Origin: an uncultured Clostridia bacterium | GTDB lineage: Bacteria; Bacillota; Clostridia; Oscillospirales; CAG-272 | Assembly: GCA_904501715.1 (NCBI GenBank) | Contig: CAJGCD010000024.1 | Span: forward strand, 1-20,577 | Length of the DNA: 20,577 bases | Direction: 5' to 3' | In this document: piece by piece, positions 1-6,939 of the stretch | Layout of the letters: the number at the start of each line of letters is the position of its first letter | How positions within the stretch are numbered: the first letter of the stretch is position 1 | Translations under genes and position numbers: made by a program | Notes under the pieces: generated by a model | What the model was told of the DNA's origin: nothing | The model's database searches: none | The model's input: the letters and a program-made list of their open reading frames with translations, nothing else

Positions 1-240
1 ATTCTGAGACGAGTGCAAACTACCCGCGGAACCACTCAAATTACGGAAAACCGCCACTTAGGACCTATAAGTCCTTGCCCTTAACGCGGGGAACGTGAAA
101 CTCTAACTCAAAGCTCGAATTTCCGACTCGGAAGTGATGGGTAAATCGGTTTTTTGCAATCGGCTCGCACCACACGCCGACTCTCTGTGTGCCTATTATA
201 CCGGTACCGTCTTCGTCTCAGTCTTTATTTTTAATGCTAT
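1..240 (-). promoter_or_regulatory. T-box leader, probable Ile specifier (3' end outside window)
   Basis: Read on the minus strand, this is a T-box leader that senses uncharged tRNA. It has the Stem I signature AGAGAG followed by TCGGCG-TGTGGTGCGAGCCGA (around 190-158). The conserved T-box motif GAGTGGTTCCGCGG lies around 37-24, and its TGGT bulge would pair with a tRNA ending ACCA. Counting nine bases back from the GAG of the specifier loop gives ATC (complement of 138-136), an isoleucine codon. The terminator and the regulated gene lie beyond position 1; ileS is the obvious guess but cannot be seen. The T-box call is secure; the specifier is read by analogy with other clostridial leaders. 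Confidence 0.85.
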
Positions 241-245
241 GATTA

Positions 246-274
246 ATTTTATCATTTTTGCGCAAAAAAGTCAA
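246..274 (-). promoter_or_regulatory. sigma-A promoter of the Ile T-box leader
   Basis: On the minus strand TTGACT (274-269) is followed after 17 bases by TAAAAT (251-246). Transcription would begin near 240, just before the T-box Stem I. Confidence 0.7.
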
Positions 275-368
275 ATATTTTTTTATTAAAAAGTGTACAA
301 AATTTCAAAAAATACGGGATATTTTTTGTACATTTTTGTCAAAATTGGTGCTTTTTAATATTTTCTAC

Positions 369-398
369 TTGACAAAGCGTTGATTTGGTGGTTAAATA
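369..398 (+). promoter_or_regulatory. sigma-A promoter of the Leu T-box leader
   Basis: A perfect TTGACA (369-374) and TAAATA (393-398) are separated by 18 bases, upstream of the plus-strand T-box. The segment between this promoter and the divergent one (275-368) is A+T-rich and shows nothing else. Confidence 0.65.
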
Positions 399-404
399 TA
401 CTCA

Positions 405-690
405 TCATTAGAATTTATTATGTAAAAGACAATGACGGAAATCTTGCCCTTATTGAAGCGTACCAGAGAATCGGCACTTGGTGTGAGCCGACACGCGCGG
501 TTTGGGCATACTCCTTCCCGAGTCTGTCTCATCAAAGCGAAAGCAAGTAATGAGACACGGCAACCTCCGTTACAAGGTAAGACCCTAACTGGGGTTTTTG
601 AGTGATTTCCCTTTTTTAGGGGATAATCAGGGTGGTACCGCGAATTTAATTCGTCCCTGAAGCCGTTTCTCGGCTCGGGGATTTTTTTAT
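405..690 (+). promoter_or_regulatory. T-box leader, probable Leu specifier
   Basis: Plus-strand T-box riboswitch ahead of the LeuA-like gene. Stem I shows AGAGAATCGGC-ACTTGGTGTGAGCCGA at about 475-492. Nine bases before the GAG at 520-522 is CTC (511-513), a leucine codon, though the base after it is C rather than the usual A. A GTCTCAT/ATGAGAC helix (525-531 with 547-553) fits an internal stem. The T-box core AATCAGGGTGGTACCGCG (625-642) has the TGGT bulge complementary to a tRNA ending ACCA. TCAGGG (628-633) can pair with CCCTGA (655-660) as the antiterminator, and CCCTGA is reused in the terminator that follows. Uncharged tRNA-Leu would therefore turn on the operon at 713-4623. ACT or ATA in a shifted register are alternative specifiers. 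Confidence 0.85.
653..688 (+). terminator. T-box-controlled intrinsic terminator
   Basis: AGCCG (661-665) pairs with CGGCT (671-675), extended by TCCC with GGGGA across small mismatches, and is followed by a run of seven T. It shares the CCCTGA strand with the antiterminator, so the two structures are mutually exclusive. Confidence 0.8.
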
Positions 691-712
691 TTAGACAAGG
701 AGACAACGAATT

Positions 713-2116
713 ATGAGAAAGATTGTAATCAGTGACGCAACAATGAAGCAGACCTCCGAGGATCTGCGCCTCACTTTTAAAGAAAAAATAGAGCTTGCAA
801 AGCTCCTGGACAAGATAGGTGTAGATTTGATCGAGCTTGACGGTATAACCGACCCGCGTGTTGACTCCCTTTTGATAAAATCTATCACATCCGCAGTCAG
901 CAACAGCCGTATCGCCGTTCCCGTAGAGCTGCTGAATGAAGAAAATATTGAAAGAACTTGGGCAGCCTTGAAAAATGCAAGGAATCCTCGCCTTCAGATA
1001 TGTGCTTCTACAAGTGCCGTACAAATAGAATATCTTTTCCACAAAAAGCCCGACGCCATGCTCGAAGCTATCAGCCGCACCATTACCGCATGTCGCGCGC
1101 TCTGCCCCGACGTAGAGTTCGTTGTGGGAGATGCTACCCGCAGTGAAGGTGATTTTCTCGCCAAAGCCGTAGAAGCTGCTATCAGCGCGGGTGCCACCAC
1201 CGTAACTCTTTGTGACACGGCAGGAACAATGCTTCCCGTCGAATTTGCCGAGTTTATTAAAGCTCAGTATGATTCTGTACCCAGCCTTCACAACGTAATT
1301 CTTGGAGTTAGCTGCGCCAACACTATAGCTATGGCTGATGCATGTGCAATCATGGCAACCGCTCAAGGCGCAGAGCAGATCCGCGCCGTATGCCATTCAG
1401 GCTCAGAGGTATCTCTCGAAAACATCACCCGAATACTTACCGCAAAGGCAGATTCGTTGAACTCCTGTATTGGCGTAAAAGCAAATCAACTTAGCAGAAT
1501 CATTTCACAAATAGATAGGCTCTACCATACGGGCAAGGTTCAAAACACTGGCGTTGAATCCAAGGATGATGAAATATTTCTCACACTGCATGACACCGAG
1601 GAGGCTGTTGCGGCAGCTACGGTAAGACTCGGATACGACCTCTCTGCGGAAGACACGCAGACAGTTTACACCGCCTTTAAGCAGATCGCGGAGAAAAAGG
1701 AAAAGGTGACCTTAAAGGAGCTTGATGCCATAGTGGCATCCTCGGCTATGCAGGTCCCCTCTACCTACAAGTTGGACACCTACGTTATCACGTCGGGAAA
1801 TACTATATCGGCAACAGCTCACATAAAGCTTGTGAAGAATGACAGCACCGTAGAGGGTGTTTACATTGGCGATGGCTCTATCGACGCGGCGTTTCAGGCT
1901 ATCGAAAAGATTACAGGCTGCCACTATGAGCTTGATGACTTTCAGCTTCAGGCAGTAACAGAAGGCCGTGAAGCGATGGGACAAACCGTTGTTAAGCTTC
2001 GATCGGGCGATAAGGTATATTCGGGCATAGGTATCTCCACCGATATCGTTGGTGCGGGAATACAGGCTTATTTAAGTGCTCTTAACAAGATAGTCTATGA
2101 GGAGGAAATCGAATGA
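713..2116 (+). CDS. LeuA-like (isopropylmalate synthase family) protein with degraded active site
   Basis: 467 aa, start fixed by AAGGAG ten bases upstream. Residues about 1-265 are an HMGL-like TIM barrel; about 285-345 match the LeuA linker; about 350-460 match the LeuA_dimer leucine-binding domain (GDGSIDAAFQAI around 386-397, DIVGAG around 444-449). The catalytic signatures are lost. The usual DTTLRDGEQ is DATMKQTSE, so the catalytic Arg and metal-ligand Asp are K12 and Q13. The metal-binding HxHND is SCANT at 200-204, and the GxGER segment is SGSEV. It is therefore unlikely to condense acetyl-CoA with a 2-oxoacid in the standard way. A Leu-type T-box precedes it and it overlaps the next gene by ATGA, implying translational coupling. 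It may be a leucine-responsive pseudoenzyme or have a changed reaction; this is inference. Confidence 0.85.
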   Translation: MRKIVISDATMKQTSEDLRLTFKEKIELAKLLDKIGVDLIELDGITDPRVDSLLIKSITSAVSNSRIAVPVELLNEENIERTWAALKNARNPRLQICASTSAVQIEYLFHKKPDAMLEAISRTITACRALCPDVEFVVGDATRSEGDFLAKAVEAAISAGATTVTLCDTAGTMLPVEFAEFIKAQYDSVPSLHNVILGVSCANTIAMADACAIMATAQGAEQIRAVCHSGSEVSLENITRILTAKADSLNSCIGVKANQLSRIISQIDRLYHTGKVQNTGVESKDDEIFLTLHDTEEAVAAATVRLGYDLSAEDTQTVYTAFKQIAEKKEKVTLKELDAIVASSAMQVPSTYKLDTYVITSGNTISATAHIKLVKNDSTVEGVYIGDGSIDAAFQAIEKITGCHYELDDFQLQAVTEGREAMGQTVVKLRSGDKVYSGIGISTDIVGAGIQAYLSALNKIVYEEEIE

Positions 2117-4623
2117 AGCTTTCATTTTCCACAAGAGGATGGCCTGATCTCTCCTTTGATGAAATGCTCGATGTCGCCATCGATATGGGATTCTCGGGCG
2201 TGGAGGTATATAACCTGACCAAATTTGATCCGTTAATGGAAAAGGGCGGTCCGTTCCACAAGTACAATACCGCCGCAACAGTTCGTCAACTTAGAGAAAA
2301 GGGCATCTCTATTCCCTGCTTCGATACCTCTCTGGATATCTCCTCCGATGAAAATGCGGTATCAAGCCTCAAAAATCTGATTGAAATTGCTCATAATGCG
2401 AGAGTTCCCTACGTTGTAACCTGCGCCTTGAAGGAAAATGAGTCCGCGGTATATTCCGCGCTCAAGGAGATTTTGCCCGTAGCAGCAGAGAACAACGTAA
2501 GCATCTTAATAAAAACAAGCGGGATTTATGCCGACACCCATAGGCTTCGCGCTATACTCGACAGCTTTGCCAGTGATAATCTGGCGGCTCTGTGGGACGT
2601 TCATCACCCATACAGAGACAATGGTGAATCGGGTGATCAGACAATAAAAAATCTGGGTGCATATATTGCTCACGTTCACGTACGCGACTCTGACGATAAC
2701 GGTGTATATCAGCTTATAGGTGAGGGTACTATGCCCATAGAGGATGTGATACGCGCCCTCTCGTCTGTAAATTACGACGCATTTATCTCGCTGGAATGGA
2801 AGCCCGAGTGGCTTCCCGATCTTCAGGATCCCGAAATTATTTTCCCTCATTTCGTGAACTACATGTCTCATTTTCATTCCACCAGAGATATGAAAAAGAG
2901 CCTTTATTTCAACCATGACGGATCGGGACAGTACATTTGGAAGAAGGATGAGCTTATCGATCTTACCTTCTCCAAGGTGCTTGACAGAGTAGCAGATGAA
3001 TTTCCTGATCAATACTGCTTTAAGTACACAACTCTTGATTATACCCGTACCTACTCACAGTTCCGTGAGGATGTGGACCGTTTTGCCCGCGCTCTCGTTT
3101 CTCTGGGCGTAAAGGCAGGCTCTAAGGTGGCGATCTGGGCAACCAACCTTCCCGCTTGGTATATCACCTTCTGGGCAACGACCAAGATAGGCGCAGTTCT
3201 GGTTACAGTCAATACCGCTTATAAGATCCACGAGGCAGAATATCTGCTCCGACAGTCCGACACTCATACTCTCGTTATGATAGAAAGCTGTCTTGACTCC
3301 AATTACAAGGAGATCATCAACACTATCTGCCCCGAGTTGAAAAACACTGTTGCGGGAGAGCCTCTCCACGCAAAGAAGCTTCCCTTTCTTCGCAACGTTA
3401 TCACCGTTGGATTCAAGCAGGAGGGCTGTCTTACCTTTGACGAGGCTATGGATAGATATAAGCTTATCAGCCGTGAGCAGGTAGCCAGAATGGCCGCCGC
3501 CGTAAAGCCCAGCGACGTTTGCAATATGCAATACACATCGGGTACCACAGGCTTCCCTAAGGGAGTTATGCTCACGCACTACAACGTAGTAAACAACGGA
3601 AAATGTATCGGAGACCGAATGGGACTCTCCACTGCGGACAGAATGATGATACAGGTTCCTATGTTCCATTGCTTTGGCATGACACTGTCTATGACCGCAT
3701 CAATGACCCACGGTACAACCATGTGCCCAATGCCGTATTTCTCCGCCAAGTCTTCTCTTGCTTGTATTAACCAAGAAAAGATCACCTGCTTCAACGGCGT
3801 ACCTACTATGTTTATAGCCATGTTCAATCATCCGAACTACCGCAGCACGGACTTCTCATATATGAGAACCGGAATCATGGCGGGAGCAGGATGTCCCCCC
3901 GAGCTTATGAGGCGTGCGGCACGTCCCGATGAGATGAATATGACGGGTATTGTGAGCGTATATGGACAGACCGAGTGCGCTCCCGGTAATACTATGAGCT
4001 CCTGGACGGATCCGCTGGAGGTTCGTACCGAAACGGTAGGATGCGCGTTCCCTCACGTAATGTGCAAGATTGTCGATCCCGAAACGGGAGAAGAGGTTGG
4101 TCCGGGCGTGAACGGAGAATTCTGCGCTAAGGGATATAACACTATGAAGGGATACTACAAAATGCCCGATGCCACGAAGGAGACTATTGATAAGGACGGT
4201 TGGCTTCACTCTGGTGACCTGGCTTGCTACGACGAAAATGGAAACTATAAGATCACAGGGCGCCTTAAGGATATGATCATTCGCGGTGGCGAGAATATTT
4301 ACCCCAAGGAGATTGAGGAGTTTATTTATACCCACCCGATGACTAAGGATGTTCAGGTTATCGGTGTTCCCGACAAGAAATACGGCGAGGAAATTATGGC
4401 GTGCATCATACTCAAGGAGCCGGGAAGCGTCACCGTTGAGGAGATGAGCGAATATATCAAGGCAAGTATGGCTCGTCATAAGGTTCCAAAGTATATCGAG
4501 TTTGTGGACAGCTTCCCAATGAATGCAGCAGGTAAAATTCTCAAATACAAAATGAGACAGGAAGCCGCAGAGCGTCTGGGACTTGTTGGAGACGGAGCAG
4601 ATACTGCCGCCCCGAAAAAATAA
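2113..4623 (+). CDS. Fusion of sugar-isomerase-type TIM barrel and AMP-forming acyl-CoA synthetase
   Basis: 836 aa; start ATG overlaps the upstream stop and has GAGGAGG in front. Residues 1-255 resemble the AP_endonuc_2/IolE sugar phosphate isomerase-epimerase barrel, with WDVHHPYR (161-168), HVHVRD (187-192) and LEW (227-229). The usual first metal-ligand Glu appears to be K134 (ILIKTSG). Residues about 265-836 are a complete adenylate-forming ligase: ATP loop YTSGTTGFPKG (474-484), YGQTE (617-621), SGDLA (700-704), GRLKD (716-720), and catalytic Lys K808 in AAGKIL. That half should activate a carboxylic acid to its CoA thioester through an acyl-AMP; the substrate cannot be told. The fusion is unusual, since such ligases normally run about 500-560 aa alone. 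The frame is intact across the junction. It probably acts with the LeuA-like partner in the same operon. Confidence 0.9.
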   Translation: MKLSFSTRGWPDLSFDEMLDVAIDMGFSGVEVYNLTKFDPLMEKGGPFHKYNTAATVRQLREKGISIPCFDTSLDISSDENAVSSLKNLIEIAHNARVPYVVTCALKENESAVYSALKEILPVAAENNVSILIKTSGIYADTHRLRAILDSFASDNLAALWDVHHPYRDNGESGDQTIKNLGAYIAHVHVRDSDDNGVYQLIGEGTMPIEDVIRALSSVNYDAFISLEWKPEWLPDLQDPEIIFPHFVNYMSHFHSTRDMKKSLYFNHDGSGQYIWKKDELIDLTFSKVLDRVADEFPDQYCFKYTTLDYTRTYSQFREDVDRFARALVSLGVKAGSKVAIWATNLPAWYITFWATTKIGAVLVTVNTAYKIHEAEYLLRQSDTHTLVMIESCLDSNYKEIINTICPELKNTVAGEPLHAKKLPFLRNVITVGFKQEGCLTFDEAMDRYKLISREQVARMAAAVKPSDVCNMQYTSGTTGFPKGVMLTHYNVVNNGKCIGDRMGLSTADRMMIQVPMFHCFGMTLSMTASMTHGTTMCPMPYFSAKSSLACINQEKITCFNGVPTMFIAMFNHPNYRSTDFSYMRTGIMAGAGCPPELMRRAARPDEMNMTGIVSVYGQTECAPGNTMSSWTDPLEVRTETVGCAFPHVMCKIVDPETGEEVGPGVNGEFCAKGYNTMKGYYKMPDATKETIDKDGWLHSGDLACYDENGNYKITGRLKDMIIRGGENIYPKEIEEFIYTHPMTKDVQVIGVPDKKYGEEIMACIILKEPGSVTVEEMSEYIKASMARHKVPKYIEFVDSFPMNAAGKILKYKMRQEAAERLGLVGDGADTAAPKK

Positions 4624-4645
4624 CCGTTAATCAAAAAAATTGAAG

Positions 4646-4674
4646 AGGGACTGCGTCATTTAGATGCAGTCCCT
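4646..4674. terminator. bidirectional intrinsic terminator
   Basis: AGGGACTGC (4646-4654) and GCAGTCCCT (4666-4674) form a nine-base-pair stem with an 11-base loop between two convergent genes. On the minus strand it is followed by a run of T (complement of 4633-4639); on the plus strand the tail TTATTAGTTTT is weaker. Confidence 0.8.
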
Positions 4675-4682
4675 TATTAGTT

Positions 4683-5114
4683 TTATATCTGTCTGCGTTT
4701 TACAATAGCTTCGGTAATATTGGTTAGAACAAGTTCTCCGTTTTGGTTGTAGGCTTCGATAGTAATTTCAACCAACCCGTTTTTGGCATTTCTTTTTACT
4801 AAATTCGTAATGGTTGCCTTCCCTGCCAAGACATCCTCGGCAAACACAGGCTTGAGCCACTCTATTTTTGTAGATTTTCCCGCAAGCAGCTCCCTTCCGA
4901 AAAAATCTACCTCAAGGTATTTTGCCCATACAGACACAAAAGACATAACACCTGGGGCAATGAGCTGTCCAAAGGGAGAGCTTTTTGCATATTCCTCGTC
5001 TGTGTGCAGGGGTATATTATCATACATTCGGGCAAAATCCACCATTTTTTCTTTTTCTATAACGGTGGGTGAAATCTCTACCGTCATACCTATTTCAAGA
5101 TCATCAAAATACAT
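4683..5114 (-). CDS. MaoC-like hotdog dehydratase/hydratase
   Basis: 143 aa, the usual length of a single-domain MaoC/(R)-specific enoyl-CoA hydratase. The hydratase motif is present: Asp and His in YDNIPLHTDEEYA (about residues 31-43), followed by FGQLIAPG, the usual hotdog loop. Such proteins add or remove water on enoyl-CoA substrates in the cytoplasm; the substrate here is unknown. It starts with GAGGT about eight bases upstream and follows the amidohydrolase gene by 30 bases, so the two are probably one transcript. It faces the acyl-CoA ligase fusion across a shared terminator, which suggests but does not prove a common acyl-CoA pathway. Confidence 0.85.
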   Translation of the reverse strand: MYFDDLEIGMTVEISPTVIEKEKMVDFARMYDNIPLHTDEEYAKSSPFGQLIAPGVMSFVSVWAKYLEVDFFGRELLAGKSTKIEWLKPVFAEDVLAGKATITNLVKRNAKNGLVEITIEAYNQNGELVLTNITEAIVKRRQI

Positions 5115-5144
5115 TTTAATACCTCACATAAGAACTATTTCTTA

Positions 5145-5945
5145 TTATTTGAGAAATAATTTGGTAGCATTACCGGAAAAAATTTCCTCCCTCTGCTCCT
5201 CCGTAAGATCTATTTGCATGAATCTTTCCATCTCGGTTTCAGGTGCCCACAGTGGATAGTCTGTTCCAAACAGTACTCTATCCGTTCCGTATGTCATAAT
5301 AAGCTCCTTGGCTTTTTCGGGAGTCATTGCATATAACGATGATGAGCAGTCCACAAAAAAGTTTTTGTACCGACACATCTTTTCAGTAGCATCCTCCCAT
5401 ATAGACCATCCCCCAAAATGAGCACCGATAACAGTTAAATTGGGGTATTTATCGAGTATTGGCATCATTCGGTTGGGGTTTGAATTATCGTATCGATAGT
5501 CCCCCGTATGTATGAGCATAGGAAGTCTGCCCTCACAAAGCTCGTACATCTTATGCATACGCGGGTCGTCTAATCTCACCTGCTGAATATCAGGGTGAAT
5601 TTTCACACCCTTCAGTCCCAAAGCAATTATTTCATTAACGTCTGCCGCCATATCCTCACTGTCGGGATGAAGTGTTCCAAGTCCCGTAAATCTGCCATCG
5701 CTCTGCGCCACCGCCTCTGCGATAAAGCTGTTGATACTTGGAACCTGTTTTGGCGTAGTCGCAACCGATTGTACCAGAAAATGATCTATTCCCGCTTTTT
5801 TGCCCCTCTCAAGAAGTGTAGATATTCTGCCGTCAAGACTTGGCGGAAGCTCATAAAAGCAAGCTGTGGCATCCGAGGCTTTTTGCGCTATCTTATCGGG
5901 ATATATATGGCAGTGTGAGTCAATTATTTTATACTTTTTTGCCAT
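5145..5945 (-). CDS. Amidohydrolase-family metal-dependent hydrolase (Amidohydro_2)
   Basis: 266 aa from the ATG at 5945, chosen because AAAGGTG lies about nine bases upstream; the frame is open further to 5999 but no ribosome site supports that. Metal-site residues of the family are visible: HxH at H11/H13 (DSHCHIYP), H117 in KIHPD, H146 in LIHTGDY, H176 in IGAHFGG, and the catalytic-type Asp D229 in LFGTDYP. The family includes decarboxylases and hydrolases acting on carboxylic acids (ACMSD, resorcylate decarboxylase) and related lactone or amide hydrolases. The exact reaction cannot be read. It has its own promoter and precedes the MaoC-like gene. Confidence 0.85.
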   Translation of the reverse strand: MAKKYKIIDSHCHIYPDKIAQKASDATACFYELPPSLDGRISTLLERGKKAGIDHFLVQSVATTPKQVPSINSFIAEAVAQSDGRFTGLGTLHPDSEDMAADVNEIIALGLKGVKIHPDIQQVRLDDPRMHKMYELCEGRLPMLIHTGDYRYDNSNPNRMMPILDKYPNLTVIGAHFGGWSIWEDATEKMCRYKNFFVDCSSSLYAMTPEKAKELIMTYGTDRVLFGTDYPLWAPETEMERFMQIDLTEEQREEIFSGNATKLFLK

Positions 5946-5987
5946 TTTGACCATCACCTTTCTCTTTGTAAAACAAAATTCTTTCCA

Positions 5988-6016
5988 ATTATACCACATT
6001 CTTGAGTTTTTTTCAA
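5988..6016 (-). promoter_or_regulatory. sigma-A promoter for amidohydrolase-MaoC operon
   Basis: On the minus strand TTGAAA (6016-6011), a 17-base spacer, then a perfect TATAAT (5993-5988), about 45 bases before the chosen start. Confidence 0.75.
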
Positions 6017-6022
6017 CACATT

Positions 6023-6049
6023 AGGACACACAGAGCCGTCCCCTGTCCT
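6023..6049. repeat. REP-like palindromic repeat
   Basis: AGGACA (6023-6028) and TGTCCT (6044-6049) enclose CACAGAGCCGTCCCC. Elements of the form GACACAGAG-CCGTCCCCTGT are common dispersed repeats in clostridial genomes, often linked to REP-associated Y1 transposases. It sits exactly between the metabolic genes and the A+T-rich defence-like module. No second copy is in the window, so its repeat nature rests on recollection of similar sequences. Confidence 0.45.
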
Positions 6050-6069
6050 CTTTTCTATAGTAGATAAAA

Positions 6070-6939
6070 TCAAATTTTTACCAAATTCGCCATGCTCAAT
6101 AAACGATATAAATTTGTAGATTTGAAACACGAAATATCATAGTTATCTATCAAAGCATACCCAAAATTTTTCTCATTAGCAACGTCTTGGTTTATAATTT
6201 TCAAAAAATACTCAAAGTCATGTCCGCCGACAAAATCCCAAAGGTCAGAAATATGCCTAACCGTTTGATAGCTTGTATTCCAAACACCCTGATATATATT
6301 TTTATCAGTTTTTATAAATCTGTCTATTATTTGTTCTTGATCATCTGACAGAAAACATCCGTTGTTTTTCTTTAGATATTCACGAACAGAAGCAATACAA
6401 ATTTGCAAAGCATCATTGAAACACAATTCGATTCCATCATTTATATTTGTGTTTTTAGGGTAGTTATATAAATTAATTTTCTGTTTTACATACCCCCATT
6501 GATATGCCATAAATAGCGACTTCGAATAATCATCTGACGAGATGGAACACCCCAATTTTGTATATAATTGTTCATCGGAGAATATTAGTATTGATTCAAG
6601 ATCGCGCGTATCGGTGTAAAAAATCCCTTTTTCTTCCTCCTTTTTCTCGTGATCCCTATCTACAATTCCAAAATTAGGCGGATTTTTCATGCTTTTAACG
6701 CTTTCCACGATCTTCCTCTTATTGCTTTTATAATACCAATATCGCGACTCGGCTCTTTCCATTTCTTTGACAGTCCAACATTGAACCAATCTATCATCCA
6801 ATATTTTCGAGTAAAATCTTTGATCTGTTTTTCCTTCCACATACACGATGTATTCCTGAGAAACTCCCTGATATTTAAAATAATCTTCTTTAAGCTTCGC
6901 TGCAGAGCACATTCCTACTGTGATTTTCATTTCACTCAT
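6070..6939 (-). CDS. DUF4435 TOPRIM-like protein, PARIS AriB-like
   Basis: 289 aa. The N-terminal half carries DUF4435/TOPRIM features: Glu35 in YVEGKTD (33-39), a DxD pair D94/D96 in GIVDRDHE, and the TDTRDLE segment (109-115). The rest is unrecognised. DUF4435 proteins are the effector (AriB) of the PARIS anti-phage system, where AriB is held by the ATPase AriA and acts as a tRNA-cutting toxin when phage inhibitors are sensed. The length fits. It overlaps the upstream ATPase gene by eight bases (ATGAGTGA). The second ATG at 6930 has GGAG at better spacing and may be the real start (286 aa). The gene is visibly A+T-richer than flanking genes, consistent with transfer. Confidence 0.8.
   Translation of the reverse strand: MSEMKITVGMCSAAKLKEDYFKYQGVSQEYIVYVEGKTDQRFYSKILDDRLVQCWTVKEMERAESRYWYYKSNKRKIVESVKSMKNPPNFGIVDRDHEKKEEEKGIFYTDTRDLESILIFSDEQLYTKLGCSISSDDYSKSLFMAYQWGYVKQKINLYNYPKNTNINDGIELCFNDALQICIASVREYLKKNNGCFLSDDQEQIIDRFIKTDKNIYQGVWNTSYQTVRHISDLWDFVGGHDFEYFLKIINQDVANEKNFGYALIDNYDISCFKSTNLYRLLSMANLVKI

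Noticed and set aside
392..1396. Long minus-strand open frame across the Leu T-box and the LeuA-like gene
   Set aside because: It runs antisense to a secure T-box and to a recognisable LeuA-family gene, has no family resemblance and is Cys/Ser/Tyr-rich in the way of shadow frames.
5946..5999. Longer start for the amidohydrolase
   Set aside because: It would overlap the -10 box at 5988-5993, so the transcript could not contain it.
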